Source of the DNA: Marinospirillum alkalitolerans
GTDB lineage: Bacteria; Pseudomonadota; Gammaproteobacteria; Pseudomonadales; Halomonadaceae
Length of the DNA: 64,000 nt
Assembly (NCBI RefSeq): GCF_045055655.1
Contig: NZ_JBANFI010000007.1
Coordinates: forward strand, 1-64,000
Direction of reading: 5' to 3'
The position numbers and the translations under genes are program-made. Positions within the stretch are counted from its first letter, which is position 1. Each line of letters starts with the position of its first letter. A model generated the notes under the pieces. That model made no database searches. It saw only the letters and a program-made list of their open reading frames with translations, and was not told where the DNA came from. Shown piece after piece: positions 9,001-18,919 of the stretch.

Positions 9001-10118
9001 AGGTGAACGGCGGCCCTGATTTATCCAAGGGTGCAGAAATCACCGAAGGCTACCTGTCGGATCTGAAGCCGGATGAGTGGTTCAAAATCCGTATGCAGGA
9101 TGAAGCCCTGAACGAACTTCTTGCGCAGGCCCAGCAGCAGCTGGAAGAGCGTCGTAAAGACATGGAAGAGAAGTTTGAAGACAAGAAGCGCAAGCTACAG
9201 CAGGGTGATGATCTCGCTCCAGGCGTTTTGAAGATCGTGAAGGTTTATGTGGCCGTGAAGCGTCGCATTCAGCCTGGTGACAAGATGGCTGGTCGTCACG
9301 GTAACAAGGGTGTTATCTCTGCCATTATGCCTGTCGAAGATATGCCTTATAACGAGCAGGGTGAGCCAGTTGATATCGTCCTCAACCCGCTGGGTGTACC
9401 TTCGCGGATGAACGTTGGACAGGTACTCGAGACCCACTTGGGTCTGGCTGCGAAAGGACTCGGTGAGCGTATTAGCGAACTGCTGGAGCAGGAGCGCAGC
9501 GCTCAGGTGAAGGAAATTCGCCAGTTCCTCGATCAGGTCTATAACCTGACTGGAGCCAAGCGCCACGAAGATCTCGATTCCTTCAGTGATGAAGAGATTA
9601 TTCAGCTGGCGATGAACCTGAAGAAGGGTGTGCCTATGGCAACGCCTGTCTTTGATGGTGCAAAAGAAGAAGAGATCAAAGACCTTCTCGCGCTGGCTGG
9701 TTTGCCACGTAGCGGACAGATGGATCTCTATGATGGCCGTACCGGCGAGAAGTTTGATCGCCCAGTGACTGTTGGCTATATGTACATGCTCAAGCTCAAC
9801 CACTTGGTGGATGACAAGATGCACGCACGTTCAACGGGTTCGTACAGCCTCGTCACGCAGCAGCCCTTGGGTGGTAAGGCCCAGTTTGGTGGTCAGCGCT
9901 TTGGTGAGATGGAAGTCTGGGCGTTGGAAGCCTATGGTGCCGCACATACCCTGCAGGAAATGTTGACGGTGAAATCGGACGATGTGAATGGCCGGACCAA
10001 AATGTACAAAAACATTGTGGATGGCAATCACAAGATGGAACCAGGCATGCCTGAGTCCTTCAACGTTCTGGTAAAAGAAATACGTTCTCTGGCGATTGAT
10101 ATCGATCTCGAATATTAA
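6036..10118 (+). CDS. rpoB: DNA-directed RNA polymerase subunit beta
   Basis: The 1360-residue beta subunit forms one pincer of RNA polymerase and most of the rifampicin pocket. The rifampicin region reads [20 protein letters not shown] then [10 protein letters not shown], which is wild type at the common resistance positions. [11 protein letters not shown], the nucleotide-binding lysine region [13 protein letters not shown] and the C-terminal [20 protein letters not shown] are intact. The length matches gammaproteobacterial beta (E. coli 1342). A 99-bp gap separates it from rpoC. Confidence 0.98.
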   Translation: [1360 protein letters not shown]

Positions 10119-10217
10119 TTGCCCTGGCCCAGAGGAATCTGGGCCAGCCCATCCAAGGGCTAGAAAGATTGCAATGGCGGGCGTTGCCCGCTGCTACTCC
10201 AACGGGAGCTGCGGCTG

Positions 10218-13200
10218 ATGAAAGACCTGGTAAATGTATTGAAGACTCAGGGTCAACCTGAAGAATTTGAGTCACTCAAGATTTCTCTTGCTTCACCGGA
10301 TATGATCCGTTCTTGGTCCTATGGTGAAGTCAAAAAACCTGAAACCATTAACTATCGTACCTTTAAACCCGAGCGGGATGGCCTCTTCTGCGCCAAGATC
10401 TTTGGTCCGGTCAAGGATTACGAGTGCTTGTGTGGTAAGTACAAGCGCATGAAGCATCGCGGGATCATCTGTGAGAAGTGTGGCGTTGAAGTCACCCAGG
10501 CCAAGGTGCGTCGTGATCGTATGGGTCACATCGAGCTGGCCTCACCTGTTGCTCACATTTGGTTCTTGAAGTCGCTGCCTTCTCGTATCGGCTTGATGCT
10601 GGATATGACGCTGCGTGATATCGAGCGCGTCCTTTATTTTGAAAGCTTTGTGGTGATCGAGCCTGGTTTAACCACGCTTGAAAAAGGCCAGCTGCTCAAC
10701 GATGAGCAGTACTTTGATGCGCTGGAAGAATTTGGCGATGATTTTGATGCACGCATGGGTGCCGAAGCCATTCAGGCCCTGTTGCAAGATATCGATCTGA
10801 ACGAAGAAATCGAACGCATTCGTGAAGAGATTCCTCAGACCTCTTCTGAGACGAAACTGAAGAAAATCTCGAAGCGCCTGAAAATTTTGGAAGCCTTCCG
10901 TGACTCCAGCAACCAGCCTGGTTGGATGGTGATGGAAGTGCTGCCTGTGCTGCCACCTGATTTGCGTCCTTTGGTTCCCTTGGACGGTGGCCGTTTTGCG
11001 ACATCGGATCTAAACGATCTCTACCGCCGTGTGATTAACCGTAACAACCGTCTGAAGCGCCTGCTCGAGCTGAATGCGCCCGATATTATCGTGCGTAACG
11101 AAAAGCGGATGCTGCAAGAAGCGGTTGACGCGCTGCTGGATAACGGTCGTCGTGGTCGTGCGATCACCGGTAGCAACAAGCGTCCATTGAAGTCTCTGGC
11201 TGACATGATCAAGGGTAAGCAGGGTCGTTTCCGTCAGAACCTGCTCGGTAAGCGCGTTGACTACTCAGGTCGTTCGGTCATCACCGTGGGTCCAACACTG
11301 CGTCTGCATCAGTGTGGTCTGCCAAAGAAAATGGCTTTGGAACTCTTTAAGCCTTTTATCTTCGCCAAGTTGGAGTCCAAAGGCCTGGCGACGACCATCA
11401 AAGCAGCTAAGAAGATGGTTGAGCGTGAACTGCCCGAAGTCTGGGATATCCTCGCAGACGTGATTCGCCAGCACCCTGTACTGCTGAACCGTGCGCCGAC
11501 TCTGCACCGTCTGGGCATTCAGGCTTTTGAGCCAGTTCTGATCGAAGGTAAGGCGATACAGCTGCACCCCTTGGTGTGTGCGGCCTATAACGCTGACTTT
11601 GACGGTGACCAGATGGCCGTTCACGTACCGCTGACGCTGGAAGCCCAGCTGGAAGCCCGTGCGCTGATGCTATCCACCAATAATGTGCTCTCGCCCTCGA
11701 ATGGTGAGCCAATCATCGTGCCTTCTCAGGACGTTGTTCTCGGTCTCTACTACATGACACGCGAGAAGATTGGTGCGAAGGGTGATGGTCTGGTGCTGAG
11801 CAGCATCGATGAAGCCGAACGCGCTTATGCCACTGGTGCCGCCAGCCTCCATGCTCGCGTGAAAGTGCGTATTGAAGAAACAGCAAAAGAAATTGATTCT
11901 GAAGCTGAGACACGGACTTTTATTGCTGAGACGACCATCGGTCGTGCGCTGCTGTTCCGTGTACTGCCTAAGGGCTTGCCTTTTGAGCTGGTCAACCAGT
12001 CGCTGAGCAAAAAAGCGATCTCGCGCCTGATCAACGAAGCCTACCGCCGTGTGGGTCTGAAGGATGCAGTTATTTTTGCTGACCAGCTGATGTATACCGG
12101 CTTCCGTTACGCGACCTGGTCTGGCTGTTCGATCGGTGTGAACGACTTTGTTATTCCTGATGAAAAAGCAGGCATCATTGCTGAGGCTGAAGCCGAAGTG
12201 AAGCAGATCGAGCAGCAGTTTGCTTCGGGTCTGGTCACACAAGGCGAGAAGTACAACAAGGTGATCGATATCTGGTCAAAGGCCAACGATAAGGTCGCCA
12301 AGGCGATGATGGAAGGCATCTCAAAAGAGACAGTCACTGATGAAGCGGGGAATACGCATCAACAGGCCTCTTTTAACAGTGTCTTTATCATGGCTGACTC
12401 AGGTGCGCGGGGTTCGGCTGCACAGATACGTCAGCTAGCCGGTATGCGTGGTCTGATGGCTAAGCCAGATGGCTCGATCATCGAGACGCCGATTGTCGCC
12501 AACTTCCGTGAAGGTCTGAACGTACTCCAGTACTTCATCTCAACTCACGGTGCGCGTAAGGGTCTGGCGGATACCGCACTGAAAACAGCCAACTCGGGTT
12601 ATCTCACACGCCGTCTGGTGGATGTGGCACAAGATTTGGTGGTCACTGAGCATGACTGTGGCACCGAGCAAGGTCTGACGATGCATCCTGTGATCGAGGG
12701 CGGCGATATTATCGTGCCTCTGTCTCAGCGTGTGCTGGGTCGTGTGGTTGCCCAGGATGTATTGAGCAACACGACGGGCGAACTGGTCATTCCAAAAGGC
12801 ACCCTGCTTGATGAGAAGTGGTGTGATCGCCTCGATAGCCTGGGTGTGGACGAGATTATCGTTCGTTCTGCGATTACCTGTGATACACGCTTTGGCGTCT
12901 GCTCTCAGTGCTATGGCCGTGATCTGGCGCGTGGTCATCTGGCGAACGTGGGTGAGGCAGTGGGTGTTATCGCTGCTCAGTCGATCGGTGAGCCAGGTAC
13001 TCAGTTAACGATGCGGACCTTCCACATCGGTGGTGCGGCCTCGCGGGCCTCAGCCATTGATAGTGTTCAGGTGAAGCATGGTGGCCATATCCGCTTCCAC
13101 AACATCAAGTTCGTGGAGCGTGAAGACGGCAAGCTTGTCGCTGTATCGCGTTCTGGTGCGCTGGCAGTGGCAGATGCTCAGGGTCGTGAGCGTGAATACT

Positions 13201-14432
13201 ATAAGCTGCCTTACGGTGCTGAAATCAGTGTTGCACATGGTGATGCTGTTGAAGCTGGTCAGGTCGTAGCGAAGTGGGATCCGCACACTCACCCCGTTGT
13301 GGCTGAGGTTGCAGGTCGTGTGCAGTTTGCTGATATGGAAGATGGAATCACCATCAACCGTAATATCGATGATCTCACGGGTCTTTCCTCGATCGAAATC
13401 ATTGAAACCCAGCACCGTCCTGCCGCAGGTAAGGACAAGCGTCCGATGATGCTGCTGTTGGATAGCGAAGGTAAAGAAGTCACGCTGCCGGGCAGTCAGA
13501 CACCCGTACAGTACATCCTGCCGGGCAAGGCTGTTGTCACCATTGAAGATGCTTCACAAGTGAAGGTCGGTCAGATTATTGCCCGTATCCCACAAGAAAG
13601 CAGTGGTAACAAGGATATCACCGGTGGTCTGCCACGCGTTGCTGACTTGTTTGAAGCGCGTCGTCCAAAAGAGCCTGCGATCCTGGCTGAATACGATGGT
13701 ACTGTCTCGATGGGTAAAGAGACCAAAGGCAAGCAGCGCATCATCATTACACCGAATGATGGCGGCGACCCCTATGAGTTCTTGATCCCGAAATGGCGTA
13801 AAATCAACGTCTTTGAAGGTGAGACCGTTGAGCGCGGTGAAGTGATTTCGGATGGCCCGTCTAATCCGCACGACATCCTGCGTCTGCTGGGTGTCAGTGA
13901 GCTGGCCAAGTACATCACCACCGAAGTGCAGGATGTTTATCGCCTTCAGGGTGTTGGAATTAACGATAAGCATATTGAGGTTATCGTCCGTCAGATGCTG
14001 CGTAAGGTTGAAATCACTGAAGCGGGTGATTCAAGCTTTATCGCTGGCGAACAGGTCGAATACTTCAAAGTGATTGAAGAGAACGAGCAGCTTGAGAAGG
14101 CGAATAAGTTCCCAGCTAAGTATGAGCGTTTGCTGCTGGGTATTACCAAAGCCTCTCTGGCGACTGAATCCTTTATTTCAGCTGCATCGTTCCAAGAAAC
14201 AACGCGCGTTCTGACAGAAGCCGCGGTCACAGGAAAGCGTGATCACCTGCGTGGTTTGAAAGAAAACGTGGTTGTTGGTCGTCTGATTCCTGCTGGAACA
14301 GGCTTGACCTACCATGCTCAGCGCAAAAAACGCCGCGAAGATCAACAAGTTGTTCTCAGTGGCCCAAGCGCGAGTGAAGTGGAAGCAGCGCTGACCAGTG
14401 AGCTGTCTGCACTGGAGCAGGATGAAGAGTAA
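10218..14432 (+). CDS. rpoC: DNA-directed RNA polymerase subunit beta'
   Basis: Beta' (1404 residues) supplies the catalytic Mg site NADFDGDQMAVH. It has the N-terminal zinc finger (CLCGKYKRMKHRGIICEKCG) and the second zinc cluster near CDTRFGVCSQCYGR. The bridge helix and trigger loop region (GEPGTQLTMRTFHIGG) is normal. The start ATG at 10218 gives MKDLVNVLK, close to the family consensus. A 9-bp hairpin follows the stop. Confidence 0.98.
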   Translation: MKDLVNVLKTQGQPEEFESLKISLASPDMIRSWSYGEVKKPETINYRTFKPERDGLFCAKIFGPVKDYECLCGKYKRMKHRGIICEKCGVEVTQAKVRRDRMGHIELASPVAHIWFLKSLPSRIGLMLDMTLRDIERVLYFESFVVIEPGLTTLEKGQLLNDEQYFDALEEFGDDFDARMGAEAIQALLQDIDLNEEIERIREEIPQTSSETKLKKISKRLKILEAFRDSSNQPGWMVMEVLPVLPPDLRPLVPLDGGRFATSDLNDLYRRVINRNNRLKRLLELNAPDIIVRNEKRMLQEAVDALLDNGRRGRAITGSNKRPLKSLADMIKGKQGRFRQNLLGKRVDYSGRSVITVGPTLRLHQCGLPKKMALELFKPFIFAKLESKGLATTIKAAKKMVERELPEVWDILADVIRQHPVLLNRAPTLHRLGIQAFEPVLIEGKAIQLHPLVCAAYNADFDGDQMAVHVPLTLEAQLEARALMLSTNNVLSPSNGEPIIVPSQDVVLGLYYMTREKIGAKGDGLVLSSIDEAERAYATGAASLHARVKVRIEETAKEIDSEAETRTFIAETTIGRALLFRVLPKGLPFELVNQSLSKKAISRLINEAYRRVGLKDAVIFADQLMYTGFRYATWSGCSIGVNDFVIPDEKAGIIAEAEAEVKQIEQQFASGLVTQGEKYNKVIDIWSKANDKVAKAMMEGISKETVTDEAGNTHQQASFNSVFIMADSGARGSAAQIRQLAGMRGLMAKPDGSIIETPIVANFREGLNVLQYFISTHGARKGLADTALKTANSGYLTRRLVDVAQDLVVTEHDCGTEQGLTMHPVIEGGDIIVPLSQRVLGRVVAQDVLSNTTGELVIPKGTLLDEKWCDRLDSLGVDEIIVRSAITCDTRFGVCSQCYGRDLARGHLANVGEAVGVIAAQSIGEPGTQLTMRTFHIGGAASRASAIDSVQVKHGGHIRFHNIKFVEREDGKLVAVSRSGALAVADAQGREREYYKLPYGAEISVAHGDAVEAGQVVAKWDPHTHPVVAEVAGRVQFADMEDGITINRNIDDLTGLSSIEIIETQHRPAAGKDKRPMMLLLDSEGKEVTLPGSQTPVQYILPGKAVVTIEDASQVKVGQIIARIPQESSGNKDITGGLPRVADLFEARRPKEPAILAEYDGTVSMGKETKGKQRIIITPNDGGDPYEFLIPKWRKINVFEGETVERGEVISDGPSNPHDILRLLGVSELAKYITTEVQDVYRLQGVGINDKHIEVIVRQMLRKVEITEAGDSSFIAGEQVEYFKVIEENEQLEKANKFPAKYERLLLGITKASLATESFISAASFQETTRVLTEAAVTGKRDHLRGLKENVVVGRLIPAGTGLTYHAQRKKRREDQQVVLSGPSASEVEAALTSELSALEQDEE

Positions 14433-14438
14433 CAAGCT

Positions 14439-14463
14439 GCGGGGCCGTGAAAGCGGCCCTGCT
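14439..14463 (+). terminator. Hairpin after rpoC
   Basis: GCGGGGCCG pairs with CGGCCCTGC around a short loop (one G-U pair), but the tail is ctactt, not a U-run. It is probably a weak or Rho-assisted terminator at the end of the rpoBC transcript, just before the rpsL promoter. Confidence 0.55.
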
Positions 14464-14465
14464 AC

Positions 14466-14495
14466 TTGACCTTGTGCCTCTTTAACTCGTAGAAT
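14466..14495 (+). promoter_or_regulatory. Promoter of the str operon (rpsL-rpsG-fusA-tuf)
   Basis: The -35 TTGACC (14466-14471) and -10 TAGAAT (14490-14495) are separated by 18 bp. The predicted start would leave a leader of about 110 nt before rpsL. Confidence 0.75.
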
Positions 14496-14610
14496 GCGCT
14501 TCCTCAAAAGAGGGGATAGGTGCGTCTATCCATTTTGTTTGTATCCGAAATTTTAGTCAGATCTTGGTTTCAACAGGGTTTTAGACTGAAAAAAAGTGGA
14601 GTTTGCTTGC

Positions 14611-14982
14611 ATGGCAACAATTAATCAGTTGGTTCGCAAGCCACGTAAACGTAAGGTAGCCAAGAGCGACGTTCCTGCGCTTCAGGCCTGCCCACAAAGA
14701 CGTGGTGTTTGTACTCGTGTTTACACGACTACACCTAAGAAGCCTAACTCGGCATTACGTAAAGTATGTCGTGTGCGCTTAACAAACGGTTATGAAGTTT
14801 CTTCCTACATCGGTGGTGAAGGCCATAACCTGCAAGAGCACTCAGTTGTTCTGATCCGTGGTGGTCGAGTCAAAGACTTACCTGGTGTGCGCTATCACAC
14901 AGTTCGCGGTGCGCTGGACACCTCTGGTGTACAAAACCGTAAGCAAGGCCGTTCTAAGTACGGTGCGAAGCGTCCTAAGTAA
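14611..14982 (+). CDS. rpsL: 30S ribosomal protein S12
   Basis: S12 lies at the decoding centre and sets accuracy. The 123-residue protein has TTPKKPNSALRKV and RGGRVKDLPGVRYH. The streptomycin-resistance positions Lys43 and Lys88 (counting Met) are wild type, predicting streptomycin sensitivity at this locus. The frame opens five codons earlier, but ATG at 14611 gives the conserved MATINQLVRKPR start. It is first in the str operon. Confidence 0.98.
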   Translation: MATINQLVRKPRKRKVAKSDVPALQACPQRRGVCTRVYTTTPKKPNSALRKVCRVRLTNGYEVSSYIGGEGHNLQEHSVVLIRGGRVKDLPGVRYHTVRGALDTSGVQNRKQGRSKYGAKRPK

Positions 14983-15078
14983 TTTTAAATTAATAACCGT
15001 CTGATAAGAGTAAGGCTGGGCCGTTAGATATTTATTTGGTGTCCTAGAGTTACCTGAAGACCGTTTTGAGGGCTTATC

Positions 15079-15549
15079 ATGCCAAGAAGAAGAGTTGCGG
15101 CGAAACGTGAAGTTCTGCCAGATCCTAAGTACGGAAATGAGCGTTTAGCTAAGTTTATTAACCATGTCATGGAAAGCGGCAAGAAATCCGTTGCCGAGCG
15201 TATCGTTTATGGCGCTCTGAGCAAAGTGGAAGAACGCACCAAGAAAGATCCTCTTGAGGTTTTTGAGAAAGCCCTTGAGTCGATCCAGCCGCTTGTCGAG
15301 GTTAAATCTCGCCGTGTTGGTGGCGCTACCTACCAAGTGCCTGTTGAAGTTCGTGCATCACGTCGTACCGCTCTGGCTATGCGCTGGTTGGTGGATTTCG
15401 CACGTAAGCGTGGCGAAAAGTCTATGGACCTCCGTCTGGCAGGTGAAATGCTGGATGCTGCAGAAGGTAAGGGTGCAGCGGTCAAGAAGCGTGAAGATGT
15501 GCATCGCATGGCAGAAGCAAACAAAGCCTTTTCACACTACCGCTTCTAA
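15079..15549 (+). CDS. rpsG: 30S ribosomal protein S7
   Basis: S7 nucleates assembly of the 30S head. In E. coli it represses str-operon translation. The 156-residue protein begins MPRRRVAAKREVLPDPKYG, has the VGGATYQVPVEV signature and ends AFSHYRF. The 96-bp gap after rpsL could hold the S7 target, but I cannot assign a structure. fusA begins 15 bp downstream. Confidence 0.97.
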   Translation: MPRRRVAAKREVLPDPKYGNERLAKFINHVMESGKKSVAERIVYGALSKVEERTKKDPLEVFEKALESIQPLVEVKSRRVGGATYQVPVEVRASRRTALAMRWLVDFARKRGEKSMDLRLAGEMLDAAEGKGAAVKKREDVHRMAEANKAFSHYRF

Positions 15550-15564
15550 AAAAGGGGGCCCCAA

Positions 15565-17670
15565 GTGGCACGTAAGACTCCGATTAATCGCTACCGTAAC
15601 ATTGGTATTTGTGCGCACGTTGATGCAGGCAAAACCACCACGACTGAGCGTGTTCTCTACTATACCGGTGTAAACCACAAGTTAGGTGAGACGCACGATG
15701 GTGCATCCACAACTGACTGGATGGAGCAGGAGCAAGAGCGTGGTATTACTATCACCTCAGCTGCTGTGACCACCTTCTGGAAGGGGATGGATCACCAGTT
15801 TGAAGAGCACCGTATTAACGTTATCGATACTCCTGGGCACGTTGACTTCACGATCGAAGTTGAGCGTTCACTGCGTGTACTCGATGGCGCTGTCGTTGTG
15901 TTCTGTGGTTCTTCAGGTGTTGAGCCTCAGTCTGAAACTGTTTGGCGTCAAGCAAACAAATACGAAGTGCCGCGTCTTGTTTTCGTTAACAAGATGGACC
16001 GCTCTGGTGCTGATTTTGAGCGCGTTATTGGTCAGATCAAAGATCGCCTCGCGGCAACGCCAGTCGCTATTCAGCTGAATATTGGTGCTGAAGACGAGTT
16101 TGAAGGTGTGATCGATTTGATGCGCATGCAGGCCATCTACTGGAACGATGCTGACAACGGCATGACCTACGAGCTGCGTGATATACCTGCGCACCTGGTT
16201 GAGAAGGCCGAGAAGTACCGTGAAGAGATGATCGAAGCGGCCGCAGAAGCCAATGAAGAGCTGATGAACAAATACCTTGAAGAAGGTGAGCTCACCATTG
16301 AAGAAGTCAAAGCCGGTCTGCGTCAGCGCGTGATCAACAACGAAATCGTTCTGGCCATGTGTGGTTCTGCATTCAAGAACAAGGGTGTACAAGCTGTTCT
16401 AGATGCGGTTATCGAATACCTGCCTGCACCTGATGAAGTTGCGGCGATTGAAGGTGAGCTGGAAAACGGCGAAACCGGTACGCGTCCTGTTGATGACAAA
16501 GAGCCCTTTGCTGCTCTGGCGTTTAAGATCGCGACCGACCCCTTCGTTGGTACACTGACTTACATCCGCGTCTACTCGGGCGTTCTGGAAAGTGGTTCCG
16601 GTGTCTATAACTCCGTGAAGCAGAAGAAAGAGCGTGTTGGCCGTCTGGTGCAGATGCACGCCAACAACCGTGAAGAGATCAAAGAAGTGCGCGCTGGTGA
16701 CATCGCGGCTTGTGTTGGTCTGAAAGATGTGACCACAGGTGATACCCTGTGCGACACCGATCACAAGATCGTTCTCGAGCGCATGGAATTCCCTGATCCA
16801 GTAATCTCGGTCGCCGTTGAGCCTAAGTCTAAGGCCGACCAAGAGAAAATGGGTATTGCGTTGGGCAAGCTGGCTCAAGAAGATCCATCTTTCCGCGTGA
16901 AGACTGACGAAGAATCAGGTCAGACGATTATTTCAGGTATGGGTGAACTGCACCTGGATATCATCATCGACCGTATGCGTCGTGAGTTTAAAGTTGAAGC
17001 GAATATCGGTAAGCCACAGGTTGCCTACCGCGAAACCATTCGTAAGAAGGTGGAGCAAGAAGGTAAGTTTGTGCGTCAGTCAGGTGGTCGTGGTCAGTAT
17101 GGTCACGTTTGGCTGAAAATCGAGCCACTCACCGATAAAGGTGAAGATGGCGAGAAGACTTACGAATTCGTTAATGAAATCGTTGGTGGTGTAGTGCCAC
17201 GTGAATACGTTCCTGCTGTAGATAAAGGCTGTTTTGAGCAGCTGCAAAACGGCGTATTGGCTGGCTACCCAATGATCGATGTTAAGGTAACCCTCTTTGA
17301 CGGTTCTTACCACGACGTCGACTCTAACGAAATGGCCTTCAAAATTGCTGGTTCTATGGCAATCAAAGAAGGTGCTAAGAAAGCAGGTGCTGTGCTGCTT
17401 GAGCCAATAATGAAGGTTGAAGTGGTCACGCCTGAAGACTACATGGGCGACGTTATGGGCGATTTGAACCGCCGTCGTGGCCTTGTTCAGGGTATGGATG
17501 ACATTCCAGCAGGACGTGTTATTCGTGCCAAGGTGCCGCTTGGCGAGATGTTCGGTTATGCAACCGACCTGCGCTCAGCGACCCAGGGTCGTGCCAGTTA
17601 CTCCATGGAGTTTCTTGAGTACGCCGAGGCGCCGGCTAGCATTGTTGAAGCCGTAATTAAACAGAAGTAA
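15565..17670 (+). CDS. fusA: Elongation factor G
   Basis: EF-G is the GTPase that drives translocation and, with RRF, ribosome recycling. The 701-residue protein has the P-loop AHVDAGKTTTTE, switch II DTPGHVDF, NKMD, and domain IV with SGGRGQYGHVW. It starts with GTG at 15565 after AAGGGGG. The length is normal for fusA1 of this group. It is the only fusA in the window. Confidence 0.98.
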   Translation: MARKTPINRYRNIGICAHVDAGKTTTTERVLYYTGVNHKLGETHDGASTTDWMEQEQERGITITSAAVTTFWKGMDHQFEEHRINVIDTPGHVDFTIEVERSLRVLDGAVVVFCGSSGVEPQSETVWRQANKYEVPRLVFVNKMDRSGADFERVIGQIKDRLAATPVAIQLNIGAEDEFEGVIDLMRMQAIYWNDADNGMTYELRDIPAHLVEKAEKYREEMIEAAAEANEELMNKYLEEGELTIEEVKAGLRQRVINNEIVLAMCGSAFKNKGVQAVLDAVIEYLPAPDEVAAIEGELENGETGTRPVDDKEPFAALAFKIATDPFVGTLTYIRVYSGVLESGSGVYNSVKQKKERVGRLVQMHANNREEIKEVRAGDIAACVGLKDVTTGDTLCDTDHKIVLERMEFPDPVISVAVEPKSKADQEKMGIALGKLAQEDPSFRVKTDEESGQTIISGMGELHLDIIIDRMRREFKVEANIGKPQVAYRETIRKKVEQEGKFVRQSGGRGQYGHVWLKIEPLTDKGEDGEKTYEFVNEIVGGVVPREYVPAVDKGCFEQLQNGVLAGYPMIDVKVTLFDGSYHDVDSNEMAFKIAGSMAIKEGAKKAGAVLLEPIMKVEVVTPEDYMGDVMGDLNRRRGLVQGMDDIPAGRVIRAKVPLGEMFGYATDLRSATQGRASYSMEFLEYAEAPASIVEAVIKQK

Positions 17671-17704
17671 TTTAAATCTGCCGTTAACTGAAGAGGTTAT
17701 CGTT

Positions 17705-18898
17705 GTGGCTAAAGAAAAATTTGAACGTAGTAAACCCCACGTCAACGTTGGTACGATCGGTCACGTTGACCATGGTAAAACCACTCTGACTGCTGCTCTG
17801 ACTCGTGTTTGTGCAGAAGTCTTCGGCGGCACCGCTGTTGCATTCGACGGTATCGACAATGCGCCTGAAGAGCGTGAGCGCGGTATTACTATCGCTACTT
17901 CGCACGTAGAATACGAATCAACTATTCGTCACTACGCGCACGTCGACTGCCCAGGCCACGCTGACTATGTTAAGAACATGATCACTGGTGCGGCGCAGAT
18001 GGATGGTGCAATCCTGGTTTGTTCCGCAGCTGACGGCCCCATGCCTCAGACGCGTGAGCACATCCTGCTGTCTCGTCAGGTTGGCGTTCCTTACATCGTT
18101 GTGTTCATGAACAAAGCGGACATGGTTGACGATGAAGAGCTGCTGGAACTGGTTGAGATGGAAATTCGTGACCTGCTGTCTATGTACGACTTCCCAGGCG
18201 ACGACACTCCAATCATCATCGGTTCTGCTCTGATGGCTCTGAACGGCGAAGATACCAATGAAATGGGTACCACCGCTGTTAAGAAGCTGGTTGAAGCTCT
18301 GGATGCTTACATCCCTGAGCCTGAGCGTGCGATCGACAAGCCATTCCTGATGCCTATCGAAGACGTTTTCTCTATCTCTGGTCGTGGTACTGTTGTGACT
18401 GGTCGTGTAGAGCGCGGTATCGTTAAGACTGGCGAAGAAATCGAAATCGTTGGTATCGTTGACACAGTAAAAACCACCTGTACTGGTGTTGAAATGTTCC
18501 GTAAGCTGCTCGACGAAGGTCGTGCTGGTGAGAACATCGGTGCCCTGCTGCGTGGTACTAAGCGTGACGACGTACAGCGTGGTCAGGTTCTGGCCAAGCC
18601 AGGCTCAATCAAGCCGCACACCCAGTTTGAAGCAGAAGTTTACGTTCTGTCAAAAGACGAAGGTGGCCGTCACACGCCTTTCTTCAAGGGCTACCGTCCT
18701 CAGTTCTACTTCCGTACAACTGACGTAACGGGTTCTTGTGAACTGCCAGAAGGCGTAGAAATGGTTATGCCTGGTGACAACGTGAAGCTGGTTGTTACTC
18801 TGATTGCACCTATCGCTATGGAAGACGGTCTGCGTTTCGCAATTCGCGAAGGTGGTCGTACCGTTGGCGCCGGTGTTGTTGCCAAAATCATCGCTTAA
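17705..18898 (+). CDS. tuf: Elongation factor Tu
   Basis: EF-Tu delivers aminoacyl-tRNA to the ribosome. The 397-residue protein has the P-loop GHVDHGKTT, DCPGHADY and NKADM, plus beta-barrel domains 2 and 3. The C terminus ends VGAGVVAKIIA. It starts with GTG at 17705. This is the str-operon copy (tufA position). The second copy usually found among the tRNAs upstream of secE is missing in this window. Confidence 0.98.
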   Translation: MAKEKFERSKPHVNVGTIGHVDHGKTTLTAALTRVCAEVFGGTAVAFDGIDNAPEERERGITIATSHVEYESTIRHYAHVDCPGHADYVKNMITGAAQMDGAILVCSAADGPMPQTREHILLSRQVGVPYIVVFMNKADMVDDEELLELVEMEIRDLLSMYDFPGDDTPIIIGSALMALNGEDTNEMGTTAVKKLVEALDAYIPEPERAIDKPFLMPIEDVFSISGRGTVVTGRVERGIVKTGEEIEIVGIVDTVKTTCTGVEMFRKLLDEGRAGENIGALLRGTKRDDVQRGQVLAKPGSIKPHTQFEAEVYVLSKDEGGRHTPFFKGYRPQFYFRTTDVTGSCELPEGVEMVMPGDNVKLVVTLIAPIAMEDGLRFAIREGGRTVGAGVVAKIIA

Positions 18899-18919
18899 TT
18901 GTTGATGATTTAGAAAAAG

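Noticed and set aside
8508..9824. Several long minus-strand frames inside rpoB
   Set aside because: The real gene is the well-conserved beta subunit. Such antisense frames are expected from its codon bias.
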